Below the pieces are notes generated by a model, which ran no database searches, was not told the origin of the DNA, and saw only the letters and a program-made list of their open reading frames with translations. Positions 47,085-56,046 of a stretch of 64,000 nt of DNA are shown here, in pieces; position 1 is the first letter of the stretch; the number at the start of each line of letters is the position of its first letter. The translations under genes were made by a program, and so were the position numbers. Location of the stretch: assembly GCF_003751945.1 (NCBI RefSeq), contig NZ_RJKL01000001.1, positions 4,960,001 through 5,024,000 of the forward strand. Reading direction: 5' to 3'. The DNA is from Couchioplanes caeruleus (GTDB taxonomy: Bacteria; Actinomycetota; Actinomycetes; Mycobacteriales; Micromonosporaceae).

Positions 47085-49333
47085 GGGATCTGATGCTCGG
47101 GGTGCGGCTGAGCATCGCCGCGGGGCGGTCCGGCTGGCTGCGGCTCGCCATGATCGCGACCGGCGTGGGCCTGGGCGTCGCGATGCTGCTGCTGGTGGCC
47201 TCGGTGCCCACCGCGAGCGGGAACCGTGAGCAGCGGCGCAGTGACCGGGGCCTGACCCACACCACGGACAAGGGCGGACTGCTGGTCCGGACCATCGAGT
47301 CGCGCTTCCGTGACCAGCCCGTTCGGGGCCGGATGGTGCGCGCGGACGGCCCTGTCGCGCCGGTGCCGCCCGGTCTGCCCCGGCTGCCCGCGCCAGGCGA
47401 GATGTTCGTGTCGCCGGCCCTGGCGGAGCTGCTCGACGGCCCCGGCGGGGATGTGCTCGGCGCGCGGTGGTCGGCGCGGGTGGCCGGCACGATCGCGCCG
47501 CCGGGCCTGGCCGGCCCGCGCGAGGTGTACGTGTACGTCGGTTCCGGTGACCTGGCCGGCGGCGAGAACACGGTGCGGGTCAGCTCGTTCGGCGGCCGGC
47601 CGGCCGGCACGGTCCGGGCGGAGTTCCTGTTGCTGGCGGTGGTCGGGGCGGTCATCATGCTGGTGCCGGTGCTGATCTTCCTGATCACCGCGGTGCGCTT
47701 CGGCAGCTCGGCCCGGGAACGCCAGCTCGCGGCGATCCGGCTGGTCGGTGCCGACGGCCGGATGACGCACCGGATCGCGGCCGGCGACAGCCTGGTCGGC
47801 GCCGTCCTCGGGCTCGGCCTGGGCGCCCTGATGTTCCTGGCCGTGCGCCCACTCGCCGGTGAGCTGCTGCCCGCGGATTTCGCCCCGTTCACCTCGGACA
47901 TGAGCCCGCCGACCGCATCGGCCGCGCTGATCGCGGGCTTCGTGCCGGCCGCGGCCGTGGCGGTAACCCTGGCCGCCCTGCGCCAAGTCGTCATCGAGCC
48001 GCTCGGGGTGGTGCGGCAGGCCGGCGCCAAGCGTCGCCGGCTGTGGTGGCGGCTGATGCCGCCGGCGATCGGGGCGGCGCTGTTCGTCCCGCTGCTCGGC
48101 GGCAACCGCGCCGGGGCCTCCTTGGGCCAGGTCGCCATCGGGGTCGCCCTGCTCCTGATCGGCGTCGTGGTACTGCTGCCGTGGCTGGTCCCGGCGGTGG
48201 TCCGCCGGCTCCGCGCGTCGGGCGTGGCATGGCAGCTGGCGGTGCGCCGCCTGCAGTTGGACAGCGACACCGCGGTGCGGGCCGTGTCCGGCATCGCGGT
48301 GTCGGTGGCCGGGATCATCGCCTTCCAGGGCATCCTCAACGCCTCGGTGACGGCGAACCTGGCGGCGCAGCCTCCCGCTGATCGCTTCGCGGCCGTCGTC
48401 TTCAGCGACAGCGGGGACACCAACGGCTGGGCCGAGGCACTCGGCGGCGTCGAGGGCGTCCGCGAGGTCGGCCGGACGGCGTACGGAAAATTGCGGATCG
48501 AAGGACCCGAGCAGCCCCATGCGGGGGTGCGGGTAGGCGACTGCGACGTGCTGCGGCAGGCCGCCGCCCTGCCGTCGTGCGCCGACGGTGACATCTTCGC
48601 TGTGCGCATGCCGGGATCGGACGGGGCATCGCTGAGCCCGGGCACCGCCGTCCAGCTGTACGACTACGCCGGCGACAAGGCCCTGTCCCGCCCGACGGTG
48701 CCGGCGAAAATCACCACGGTGACCCGGTACAGCAACATCAAGCTGGGCTTGTGGGAGTACCTGGCGACCCCGAAGGCGGTGGGCATCGAGCCATCTCTGC
48801 GCGGCCTCAACCAGGACGGACTCCTCGTGTCGCTGGACGCCGGCGACCCGGACGCCATCGAACGGGTCCGCAACGTCACGACCCGGCTGGCGCCGGCGGC
48901 CACGGTCGAGGTGTTCGGTGACCGTCGGGTGGCCGACCAGTTCGCCGGCGCGGCCCAGGCGGCTCAGGCCGGAGCCGTCCTGCTGCTGATCTTCATCGGG
49001 GCCAGCCTGCTGGTGAGCAGCGTCGAGCAGCTCCGCGAACGCCGGCGGCTGCTGGCCATGCTCACCGCGTTCGGCACGCCCCGGCGGGTCCTCTCGATGT
49101 CGCTGCTCTATCAGAGCGCGATCCCGGCCGTACTCGGGCTCGCCCTGGCCGTGTCGGTCGGCAGCGGCCTGTCGGCGGCGCTGCTGGCCGCCACGAACGG
49201 ACCGATCGAGTTCGACGAGGTGGCCATCGCCGGGCTCACCGCCACCGCCATCGCCGTGGTGCTCGCGGTCACCGCGGCCGGCTTGCCGCTGCTGTTCCGC
49301 TTCACCCGGGTCCAGGAGCTGCGCACCGAATGA
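47081..49333 (+). CDS. FtsX-like ABC permease
   Basis: 750 residues. An N-terminal helix (LRLAMIATGVGLGVAMLLLVASV) is followed by an outside domain (about 40-180), an FtsX helix set (about 185-360) including a RQLAAIRLVGADGRM coupling loop, and another pair of helices near 385-425. A second outside domain (about 430-625) and a second FtsX set (LLAMLTAFGTPRRVLSMSLLY) ending VQELRTE complete it. Two FtsX modules in one chain is the usual actinobacterial layout. It works with the preceding ATPase. The following histidine kinase gene starts 43 bp later. Confidence 0.9.
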   Translation: MRDLMLGVRLSIAAGRSGWLRLAMIATGVGLGVAMLLLVASVPTASGNREQRRSDRGLTHTTDKGGLLVRTIESRFRDQPVRGRMVRADGPVAPVPPGLPRLPAPGEMFVSPALAELLDGPGGDVLGARWSARVAGTIAPPGLAGPREVYVYVGSGDLAGGENTVRVSSFGGRPAGTVRAEFLLLAVVGAVIMLVPVLIFLITAVRFGSSARERQLAAIRLVGADGRMTHRIAAGDSLVGAVLGLGLGALMFLAVRPLAGELLPADFAPFTSDMSPPTASAALIAGFVPAAAVAVTLAALRQVVIEPLGVVRQAGAKRRRLWWRLMPPAIGAALFVPLLGGNRAGASLGQVAIGVALLLIGVVVLLPWLVPAVVRRLRASGVAWQLAVRRLQLDSDTAVRAVSGIAVSVAGIIAFQGILNASVTANLAAQPPADRFAAVVFSDSGDTNGWAEALGGVEGVREVGRTAYGKLRIEGPEQPHAGVRVGDCDVLRQAAALPSCADGDIFAVRMPGSDGASLSPGTAVQLYDYAGDKALSRPTVPAKITTVTRYSNIKLGLWEYLATPKAVGIEPSLRGLNQDGLLVSLDAGDPDAIERVRNVTTRLAPAATVEVFGDRRVADQFAGAAQAAQAGAVLLLIFIGASLLVSSVEQLRERRRLLAMLTAFGTPRRVLSMSLLYQSAIPAVLGLALAVSVGSGLSAALLAATNGPIEFDEVAIAGLTATAIAVVLAVTAAGLPLLFRFTRVQELRTE

Positions 49334-49375
49334 GGCGCACAATGGCGGACCGGAACCAACCGACCGGGGGGCGGA

Positions 49376-50575
49376 ATGGACGAGCGAGGTGCACCACGGC
49401 AATACGCGATGGTGACCGACGTGATCGTGTCGGGCACGGTGGCCGTGGTCGCCACCTGGTGGTGGCACCAGTTCCCGTGGGGAGGGCTGCTCTTCGGGTG
49501 CCTGGCCGGCGGTGTGCTGATGTGGCGGCGGCACCGGCCGCTGCCTGTCCTCGCTGCGGTGATGGTGCTGTGCGCCATTGCCGCGGTGGTCCAGGTGCAC
49601 GGCACAAGACTGCACGTGGGCATGTCGCTGGTCACCCTGGGCTTCGCGTTGTACGCCGTGCTGGTGTACGTACCGAACTTCCTGATGGCGGCCGGCGCCG
49701 GCCTGGCGACCCTGCTGTTCAGCGCCGCCCTCGTCATGATGCGGCCGCCTCCGTGGCTGGGCTGGAGGCGGTTCGAGCTGCTCGACGCGCTTGAGGCGTT
49801 CGGTCAGGTAGCCGCCTTCAGCGCGGTGATCTGGGCGGCGGCCCTGATCGTGCGCCTCATCCAGCAGCAGCGGACCATCGCGCAGGAACGCCGGGCCGGC
49901 GCCAAACGCGATCGCATGCACCTGGCGCAGATCGCCGTGGCCGAGGAACGCACGAGGATCGCCCGGGAGCTGCACGACATCGTCGCCCACTCGCTGTCGG
50001 TGATCGTCCTGCACGCCAACGGCGCCTCGTACGTGCTCGACCAGGACCCCGGCGAGGCGCGCGAGGCGCTGCAAACGATCAGCATGACCGGACGTGACGC
50101 GCTCGCCGAGATCCAGCAGCTCGTCGAGCACCTGCGCAGTGACGCCGGTGACGCGGGCGGTCCGAGCCAGGCCGTGCCGGAACAGATCGAGACCGTGGTC
50201 GAGCGGGCCCGGGGCGCCGGCCTCGCGGTCGACCTGGTGGTGGACGGCGTCGCGCCGGCAATGCCCGGCGGGGTCGCGCTCGCGGTCACCCGGATCGTGC
50301 AGGAGTCGCTGACGAACACGCTCAAGCACGCCGGCCGTCATCCGGTCGCCACCGTGCACGTCTGGTACCGGCCGGACGCCATCGAGGTCGAGGTCGAGGA
50401 CGACGGCCGGGGTGCGGCGCCGCCCCGGCCCGGCGGGTTCGGCCTGGTCGGCATGCGCGAGCGGGCGCAGCTGTACGGTGGCAAGTTCGTGGCCGGACCG
50501 CGCGCGGACGGCGGCTGGCGGGTGCGGGCGAGCATCCCGATCGGCGGGGCGGCGGAACGGGCGGTGGAGGTGTGA
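49376..50575 (+). CDS. Sensor histidine kinase, NarL-partner type (HisKA_3)
   Basis: 399 residues. Four or five N-terminal membrane helices (about 15-165) and a short coiled coil precede the HisKA_3 phosphoacceptor motif ARELHDIVAHSLSVIVLHA and an HATPase domain (IVQESLTNTLKHA, VEDDGRG, GFGLVGMRERAQLYGG). With little outside sensing domain it probably senses through the membrane or through the upstream transporter. A GGGGGGCGGA ribosome site precedes ATG 49376. Its stop overlaps the regulator's GTG start by 4 bp. Confidence 0.93.
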   Translation: MDERGAPRQYAMVTDVIVSGTVAVVATWWWHQFPWGGLLFGCLAGGVLMWRRHRPLPVLAAVMVLCAIAAVVQVHGTRLHVGMSLVTLGFALYAVLVYVPNFLMAAGAGLATLLFSAALVMMRPPPWLGWRRFELLDALEAFGQVAAFSAVIWAAALIVRLIQQQRTIAQERRAGAKRDRMHLAQIAVAEERTRIARELHDIVAHSLSVIVLHANGASYVLDQDPGEAREALQTISMTGRDALAEIQQLVEHLRSDAGDAGGPSQAVPEQIETVVERARGAGLAVDLVVDGVAPAMPGGVALAVTRIVQESLTNTLKHAGRHPVATVHVWYRPDAIEVEVEDDGRGAAPPRPGGFGLVGMRERAQLYGGKFVAGPRADGGWRVRASIPIGGAAERAVEV

Positions 50576-51240
50576 TCCGGGTCGTGCTGGTCGACGACCA
50601 GCAACTGGTGCGGGCCGGGTTCCGCATGGTGCTCGACCGGCAGCCGGACATGACGGTCGTCGGTGAGGCCGGCGACGGCGCCGAGGCGCTGCGGCTGCTG
50701 AGGGGCATCGAGGCCGACATCGTGGTGATGGACCTGCGGATGCCGGTACTCGACGGGGTGGCCGCGACCCGGCACATCTGCGCCGCCGGCCCGCAGCCGC
50801 GGGTGCTGGTCCTGACCACGTTCGACACCGACCAGGAGGCGTTCGCCGCTCTGCAAGCCGGCGCGAGTGGCTTCCTGCTCAAGAGCGTGCCGCCGGACGA
50901 TCTGCTGGCGGCGATCCGGACGGTGGCCGGCGGCGAGGCGGTGGTGGCCCCGCGGATCACCCGGCAGCTGCTCGACCGCTTCGCCGACCGGCTCGCGCCA
51001 CCGCCGGCCCGTGCGCCCGGCGACGTGCCCGAGTTGACCGACCGCGAGCGCGAGGTGCTGCTGCTGCTCGCTCAGGGCCTGTCGAACAACGAGATCGGCG
51101 AGCGGCTGCAGGTCGCCGACGCGACGGTCAAGACGCACGTCGGCCGGATCCTGGCCAAGCTCGGGCTGCGGGACCGGACCCAGGCCGTCATCTTCGCCTA
51201 CGAATCCGGCCTGATCCGCCCCGGTCTCGACTTCATGTAG
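50572..51240 (+). CDS. NarL/LuxR-family response regulator
   Basis: 222 residues. The receiver domain has acidic DD near the N-terminus (VLVDDQQ), phosphoacceptor Asp in VVMDLRMPV and Lys in FLLKSVPPDD. The LuxR-type HTH is ELTDREREVLLLLAQGLSNNEIGERLQVADATVKTHVGRILAKLG. It is cognate to the coupled kinase and probably controls the ABC operon. The last 8 bp overlap the 3' end of a convergent gene. Confidence 0.94.
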   Translation: MIRVVLVDDQQLVRAGFRMVLDRQPDMTVVGEAGDGAEALRLLRGIEADIVVMDLRMPVLDGVAATRHICAAGPQPRVLVLTTFDTDQEAFAALQAGASGFLLKSVPPDDLLAAIRTVAGGEAVVAPRITRQLLDRFADRLAPPPARAPGDVPELTDREREVLLLLAQGLSNNEIGERLQVADATVKTHVGRILAKLGLRDRTQAVIFAYESGLIRPGLDFM

Positions 51241-51721
51241 CGGCGGCCGAGAATCTGACTCTCTGGGGAGCGCACACCGTTGCGGCGGCCAGGGCACCGC
51301 CGAAGTGGGTGGCTACGAACCACCAGCTATCGGCGCCGACCAGGACTGCCGTGGCGAGGATGAGGGAGGAGAACAGGCCCAGGACGGGAACCGCGGAGCG
51401 GGCGGCGCGGTGAGGGGCGATCAGCGGGGGTGGGGCCAGGAACAGGAATGCGCAGACTGTGGTGGCGCCGCCGTCCAGGCCGACCAATGCGGTGGAGTGC
51501 ACGGCCAGGACGACCGCGACGGCGAGCATGAACCAGCGGCACCAGGCGGCGCGGCTGATCCGTCCGGCGGCCGCGAGCAGAGCCGCGCCGCCGCTACCGA
51601 GGACGCCGGACAGCAGGCCGATCCCGAGTTGGTGCGGGTGACCGACCGCGGAGACGACGGCGTAGGCCTGGGTCAGCGCGGCGTTGTCGATCGAATGCAG
51701 CCACCGGGCTCGGTCGTCCAT
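51233..51721 (-). CDS. Small membrane protein, function unknown
   Basis: 162 residues with about five hydrophobic helices (LGIGLLSGVLGSGGAALLAAAG, WFMLAVAVVLAVHSTALVG, VPVLGLFSSLILATAVLVG). The layout resembles a small DoxX-like or DUF membrane protein, but no family is recognised. The 3' ends of this gene and the response regulator overlap by 8 bp. An IS remnant lies upstream, starting within 130 bp of its start. Confidence 0.6.
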   Translation of the reverse strand: MDDRARWLHSIDNAALTQAYAVVSAVGHPHQLGIGLLSGVLGSGGAALLAAAGRISRAAWCRWFMLAVAVVLAVHSTALVGLDGGATTVCAFLFLAPPPLIAPHRAARSAVPVLGLFSSLILATAVLVGADSWWFVATHFGGALAAATVCAPQRVRFSAAAT

Positions 51722-51845
51722 TGGCGACTGAGTGTTTTGGGCAGGTTGGGCCCTAGCTGGTGTGTGTGAGAGGCCGGTTCGTGAGGTTCTGGTAGTTCGT
51801 CGTCGCTCGATGGCGTGGTGTTCCGGCTGGTGGTGAGGCTGGCCG

Positions 51846-52262
51846 GTGCCGGGCTGCGTAGGGCTGGGCCTGGGCGAACGGAAGGCTTACCCGAGCGATC
51901 TCACCGATGAGCAGTGGGCGGTGGTCGGCCCGTTCCTGACGGCGTGGAAGGCCCGGCATCCGTCGGTGTCGGGGCATCAGGGCCTCTACGAGCTGCGGGA
52001 GATCGTGAACGCGATCTTCTATCAGAATCGCACCGGGTGTCAGTGGGCGTACCTGCCGCATGACCTGCCACCGAAGTCCGCGACGTACTACTACTTCGCG
52101 TTGTGGCGCGACGACGGCACCGACCAGATCATCCATGATCTGCTGCGCTGCCAGGCGAGGGAGAAGGCCGGCCGGGCGGAGGACCCGTCCGCGGTCGTGC
52201 TCGGTCCCATACACGGACAGATAGTGTTCTTCCAGGTCAGTGGCGCATCGACCTTGGGGTGA
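51846..52262 (+). pseudogene. IS5-family transposase, N-terminal half
   Basis: 138 codons. YPSDLTDEQWAVVGPFLTAW, GLYELREIVNAIFYQNRTGCQW and YYYFALWRDDGTDQIIHDLL are the DUF4096 start of IS5-type transposases. Homology ends at EDPSAVVL, where the first catalytic Asp (usually DTQSV) should follow. The remaining 20 residues are unrelated. It is truncated and inactive. The stretch from 51722 may hold its left end, but no clear terminal repeat was identified. Confidence 0.8.
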
Positions 52263-52340
52263 GGCTCAACCGTGCGCTCGTCATCGGCCGTCTTGTCCAT
52301 CTCGCGCAGACACGCGTGGCGCGACGCCACCATCGTGGCA

Positions 52341-52988
52341 TCACCCGAGTCCGGCCTCCTTGGCGCGTTCGATGGCCTCGACCCGGTCGGCCGCGTGCAG
52401 CTTGGCGAGGATATTCGAGACGTAGTTGCGGACGGTCTTTGACTCGATGCTGAGGGCCCGGGCGATGGCGGCGTTCCCGAGTCCCTTCGCGACCAGGGCG
52501 AGTATCTGCCGCTCCCGATGGGTGAGTTCAGGGAACGGATGGCCAGCGATGGTCGGCGGCGGATGCGCGAAGTAGCTGATGATGCGCGACGCGATGCCGG
52601 GACCGAAGACCGCCTGACCGCTGGCGACGGCCGTGATCGCCTGGGCGATGGTGGTCGGGTCGGAGCCTTTCAGGAGGTAACCGTGCGCCCCCGCCCGTAT
52701 CGCGGCGAAGACGTAGTCGTCGTGTTCGAGCATCGTCAAGATCAGTACCTTGGCGTCCGGGCGGGCCGCGACGATCCGTCGGGTGGCGTCGATCCCCGAG
52801 AAGTCCGGCATCCGGATATCCATCACGACCACGTCGGGTCCGGAGGCGGAGGCCATCTCGACCGCCTGGGCACTGGTCGCCGCGGCACCCACCAGCTCCA
52901 GCGTCGGCGTGATCTCGATGAGAGTCCTGAGCCCCTCCAGAATGATGGGGTAGTCGTCGGCCACCAGGACCCGGATGCGGTCACCCAT
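52341..52988 (-). CDS. Orphan NarL/LuxR-family response regulator
   Basis: 215 residues. The receiver domain has VLVADDYP, phosphoacceptor Asp in VVMDIRMPDFSG and Lys in YLLKGSDP. The LuxR HTH is ELTHRERQILALVAKGLGNAAIARALSIESKTVRNYVSNILAKLHA. No histidine kinase is adjacent on this strand; the hybrid kinase at 54200 is the nearest candidate partner. It lies between an IS5 remnant and the STAS gene. ATG 52988 gives a standard N-terminus. Confidence 0.92.
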   Translation of the reverse strand: MGDRIRVLVADDYPIILEGLRTLIEITPTLELVGAAATSAQAVEMASASGPDVVVMDIRMPDFSGIDATRRIVAARPDAKVLILTMLEHDDYVFAAIRAGAHGYLLKGSDPTTIAQAITAVASGQAVFGPGIASRIISYFAHPPPTIAGHPFPELTHRERQILALVAKGLGNAAIARALSIESKTVRNYVSNILAKLHAADRVEAIERAKEAGLG

Positions 52989-53299
52989 GGCCCATCGCCG
53001 ACGCGCTGGTTGCCATGCGTGCTCGGATCATGTGTAACCTGCCCGGTTAATGCGGTGCATCCCGCATCGGCGTCCTGCTTAACCTACTCCGGACCCGCGG
53101 TCGTGGGGCGAGGAGTGCGCTGTCGTGGCCGGAGCGCCGTCGCGACCCGAGCGGGTTGGGACAGGGACCCACCGAAACGGGACGTAGCGTCCCGTGACAC
53201 TGGGACGGTGGGCTCGGAATAGTCAGGAAAGGGTCGCGCAGCGGATACCCGAGCTGACCAGCAGGCAGAGCTTTCGGTGCGGCGGGATGGAGAAGCATC
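52989..53299. other. Divergent spacer between regulator and STAS gene
   Basis: 311 bp without a supported gene. A hairpin or operator-like inverted repeat at 53177-53195 is the only clear feature. Confidence 0.5.
53177..53195. promoter_or_regulatory. 8-bp-stem inverted repeat, possible operator
   Basis: ACGGGACG-TAG-CGTCCCGT. The stem is perfect with a 3-nt centre, 105 bp upstream of the STAS gene and 190 bp from the divergent response regulator. Confidence 0.45.
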
Positions 53300-53659
53300 A
53301 TGAGCAAAACGTCCCAGCCATTGACCATCACCGCGGTCGAGCCGTGCCGGGCCGGCGTCATACTGGCCACGGTCTCCGGACCGGTGGATCTACTGACCGT
53401 GGACCGATTTCGTACCCAGGTCGAGGCGCTGCTGCCCGACGGCGGGGTGCGTGTACTGGAGGGCTTACTGGAGCTTGATCTTTCGCAGGTGAGCTTCTGC
53501 GACGTCGCGGGCCTGCGGGCGTTGCTGGCTGTGCGAGACACCGCGACGCGGGCGGGCTACCGCATGATGATCACCAACGCCGATGGGTACACGGAGGCGC
53601 TGATCGCCGTCTTCCGGCTATCCGAGCTGTTGGGCTTTCAGCCGGCGGACAAGGAATAG
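53300..53659 (+). CDS. STAS-domain anti-sigma antagonist-like protein lacking the phospho-serine
   Basis: 119 residues, one STAS domain (LATVSGPVDLLTVDRFRTQV; LELDLSQVSFCDVAGLRALL). SpoIIAA/RsbV proteins have a DSSG or DSTG loop whose Ser is phosphorylated by the anti-sigma kinase. Here the loop is DVAG, with no Ser or Thr, so the usual switch cannot operate. The 3' end overlaps the convergent HATPase gene by 22 bp. It may act as a constitutively binding antagonist. ATG 53300 follows a GGAGAAG-type site. Confidence 0.88.
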   Translation: MSKTSQPLTITAVEPCRAGVILATVSGPVDLLTVDRFRTQVEALLPDGGVRVLEGLLELDLSQVSFCDVAGLRALLAVRDTATRAGYRMMITNADGYTEALIAVFRLSELLGFQPADKE

Positions 53660-54081
53660 CGCAACACCACCTCGGTACCGTGGGCTGTCGAGGCGATGCG
53701 GACCTCCGTGCACACCTGTTGAACCAGCCACAAACCGTAGCCACCGGATAGATCCTCCACCGCCGACACGGGCGGGGGGCGCGACTGACGGGTGCGGCGC
53801 TGCTGCGGAAAGCCGGGGCCCTGATCGGTGATGCGGCACCATAGGTCAGAGCCGTCCCGCGACAGATGCAGGTGACCACGACCGCCGCCATGGTGTACCG
53901 CGTTGGTCGCTACCTCGTTCACGGCCAGTACGAACTTTGCCAGCCGCAGGTCAGCCAGGCCGTAGGCGATGCCGCAGGCCCTCACCTCGTCGCGCAGCCG
54001 CCGGATCGAGGACAGGTCGAAGTCGCGATCGAGACCTTCCGCCCGGTCGGTGGCGGGCAGGTGGTCACCGTTCCCGCACAT
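53638..54081 (-). CDS. RsbW-like anti-sigma factor ATPase (HATPase_c)
   Basis: 147 residues. The GHKL motifs of serine kinases of the SpoIIAB/RsbW type are present: FVLAVNEVATNAVHHGGG (N box), ITDQGPGFP (G1) and GGYGLWLVQQVCTEV (G2). Such proteins sequester a sigma factor or act as partner-switch kinases. ATG 54081 is chosen because GGGGGAGG lies 9 nt upstream; a TTG at 54111 is an alternative. It is convergent with the STAS gene and points the same way as the rsb operon behind it. No sigma gene is adjacent. Confidence 0.88.
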   Translation of the reverse strand: MCGNGDHLPATDRAEGLDRDFDLSSIRRLRDEVRACGIAYGLADLRLAKFVLAVNEVATNAVHHGGGRGHLHLSRDGSDLWCRITDQGPGFPQQRRTRQSRPPPVSAVEDLSGGYGLWLVQQVCTEVRIASTAHGTEVVLRYSLSAG

Positions 54082-54199
54082 CGTCACGGGCCTCCCCCAT
54101 CCGAGTGGCAACCCCGGATCTCGGCCTCGGTCCCCGCAATCCGGCGGGCGCGAGCACCTGGTCAGCCAGGAAGCCTGCGCTGCGACGGCATACCCTCAC

Positions 54200-56044
54200 T
54201 CAGAGTGGCATCATGGGTACATGAGCGCCAGGTGCTGGCGGGGACGGGCCCGCCTCATACCGCCGGCGGGCAAGCGCTTCGCGTAACGCCGCCTCGACCG
54301 CACGCCGGCTGACCTTGGACTTGTCCAGCACCACCGCAGCGTGGGCCACGCTGGCGGAGTCGATCTGGCCGACATCGAGCGCGGTGACCACGATGACCGG
54401 GACGTCGCGCAGCGTTTCGTCATCGGCCAGCGCGGCCAGGACTTCGACGCCGTCGACATCGGGCATGCACATGTCAAGGAAGATCACGTCCGGTCGGTGC
54501 CGGGAGTCCATGTCGAGGACCGCCCGGCCGTCCTCCGCCTCCACGACGGTGTCCGCCAAGCCGTCGAGCGCGTTGCGTAATACCTGGCGGAACGCGGGGT
54601 CGTCGTCGACGATGAGCCCCTGACCGATCCGCGGCCGGTCGTCCTCTGGCCCCTCCCGGTCCGCAGCGGGCCTCGTCGGAAGGGTTACGGTGAAGGTGCT
54701 TCCCACGCCGGGGTTGCTGCGCATCGTCAGCTCGCCGCCCAAGAGCGTGGTCAGCCGCCTGGCGAGCGGCAATCCGAGGCCGGTGCCCGTGGTGCCGACC
54801 TGCAGCGAGCCGCGCACCTGGTGGAACTCCTCGAAAACCCGCTCTTGTTCGCCCTCGGGAATGCCGATCCCTGTGTCCGTGACGACCAGATCGATTCGGT
54901 CGCTCGACGGGTGCGGCACGGCAGTGAGGCGGACCTCGCCCTCCTCGGTGAACTTCAGGCCGTTGGTCAACAGGTTCCGTAGGATCTGGGCCAGGAGAAC
55001 CTCGTCGGTGACGATCGTGTGCCCGCTGTGCGGGTCGCTGACGATGAGTTCGACGCCGGCCCGCGCCGTCGGTCGTAACATGCCGTGAAGCTGGCCGAAG
55101 AGGGTACGCAGGTCGACCGGGCCCCAGCGTGGCTCGATCCGGTTCGACTCGGCTTTGGCCAGGTCGAGCAGGTCGTTGACGCGGCCGAGCAGGTCTGCCG
55201 CTGCCGTCTGGATCAGCCGAAGCTGGGCGAAGTGCCGGTCGGTGAGCGCCTGCGATCTCGGATCTTGCAGGAGTTGGGCCAGCCCGATGATCGCGGTCGC
55301 CGGGGCGCGCAACTCGTGACTCACGTTGGCGAAGAATCGGCTCTTGGCTTCGCTCGCCGCCCGTAGCTGAGCCGACCGCTCGTCGAGCTCGGCGTACAGG
55401 GCGACCACGCCCCGGTTGGTCTGTGCCAGTTCCTGGGCGAGCTGGCTGTACAGCGTCATGGCGCCGCGGCTGGTCTGCTCTAGCTCAGCACCCCGCCGGT
55501 CTAGCTCAGCACCCCGCCGGCGTAACTCCTCCCGCTCCGCCAGTGCGTCCTCCAGCGCGGCCGCCAGCCACTGGTTGCGTACCGTCAGCTCGTCCAGCGG
55601 GCTCGTCGGCACGCTGATCGCCAGATCCGCGCGCAGCCGCGCCAGGCGCCCCGGGTCGATGTGCGCCGCGGCGAGGGGTAGGTACCTGATCAGGACGATC
55701 GGTCCGGACCGGGCATCGACCAGTTCGACGGCGTCCATCAGTCGCCCAGCGGCGACGAGTCCCTCCGAGTCGCGCACACCCGGAGGGAGGTGCTGGCCGA
55801 AGTCTTCCAGCACGATGGCGAGCGCCGGCTCGGGCTCTGCCCGAAGATCAAAGGTTACGCACATGCCGCCGGCCGGGCCGAGCAGCCGCCGGCTCGCCTC
55901 GCTCAGCGCGGTGGCCACTCGTACCTGGTCCAGCCGTTGCATGCCCAACGCCGCCGCGATCTCGCGCCCCCGCTGCCGGGCGAGGAAAGCATCACGCTCG
56001 GTCCGCACGGCCATACGCGGCAGCTCCAGGCGTGTCACCTCCAT
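54200..56044 (-). CDS. Hybrid histidine kinase with degenerate N-terminal RsbT-like domain and C-terminal receiver
   Basis: 614 residues. Positions 1-130 resemble an RsbT/HATPase domain (RQRGREIAAALGMQRLDQVRVATALSEASRRLLG) whose N-box asparagine is lost. A coiled coil follows (about 165-235, with tandem RRGAEL repeats from a 21-bp duplication at 55479-55520). HisKA comes next (FFANVSHELRAPATAIIGLAQLL), then HATPase (NLLTNGLKFTEEG, DTGIGIP, GTGLGLPLA). A receiver domain has phosphoacceptor Asp in VIFLDMCMPDVDG. It is the last gene of the rsbR-S-T-phosphatase operon, 2 bp after the phosphatase stop, and probably integrates stress signals. Confidence 0.88.
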   Translation of the reverse strand: MEVTRLELPRMAVRTERDAFLARQRGREIAAALGMQRLDQVRVATALSEASRRLLGPAGGMCVTFDLRAEPEPALAIVLEDFGQHLPPGVRDSEGLVAAGRLMDAVELVDARSGPIVLIRYLPLAAAHIDPGRLARLRADLAISVPTSPLDELTVRNQWLAAALEDALAEREELRRRGAELDRRGAELEQTSRGAMTLYSQLAQELAQTNRGVVALYAELDERSAQLRAASEAKSRFFANVSHELRAPATAIIGLAQLLQDPRSQALTDRHFAQLRLIQTAAADLLGRVNDLLDLAKAESNRIEPRWGPVDLRTLFGQLHGMLRPTARAGVELIVSDPHSGHTIVTDEVLLAQILRNLLTNGLKFTEEGEVRLTAVPHPSSDRIDLVVTDTGIGIPEGEQERVFEEFHQVRGSLQVGTTGTGLGLPLARRLTTLLGGELTMRSNPGVGSTFTVTLPTRPAADREGPEDDRPRIGQGLIVDDDPAFRQVLRNALDGLADTVVEAEDGRAVLDMDSRHRPDVIFLDMCMPDVDGVEVLAALADDETLRDVPVIVVTALDVGQIDSASVAHAAVVLDKSKVSRRAVEAALREALARRRYEAGPSPPAPGAHVPMMPL

Positions 56045-56046
56045 GA

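Noticed and set aside
46823..50359. Very long open frame on the minus strand (over 1,100 codons)
   Set aside because: It is antisense to well-supported ABC, permease and kinase genes and encodes a Gln/Arg/His/Pro-rich string with no domains, typical of shadow frames in high-GC DNA.
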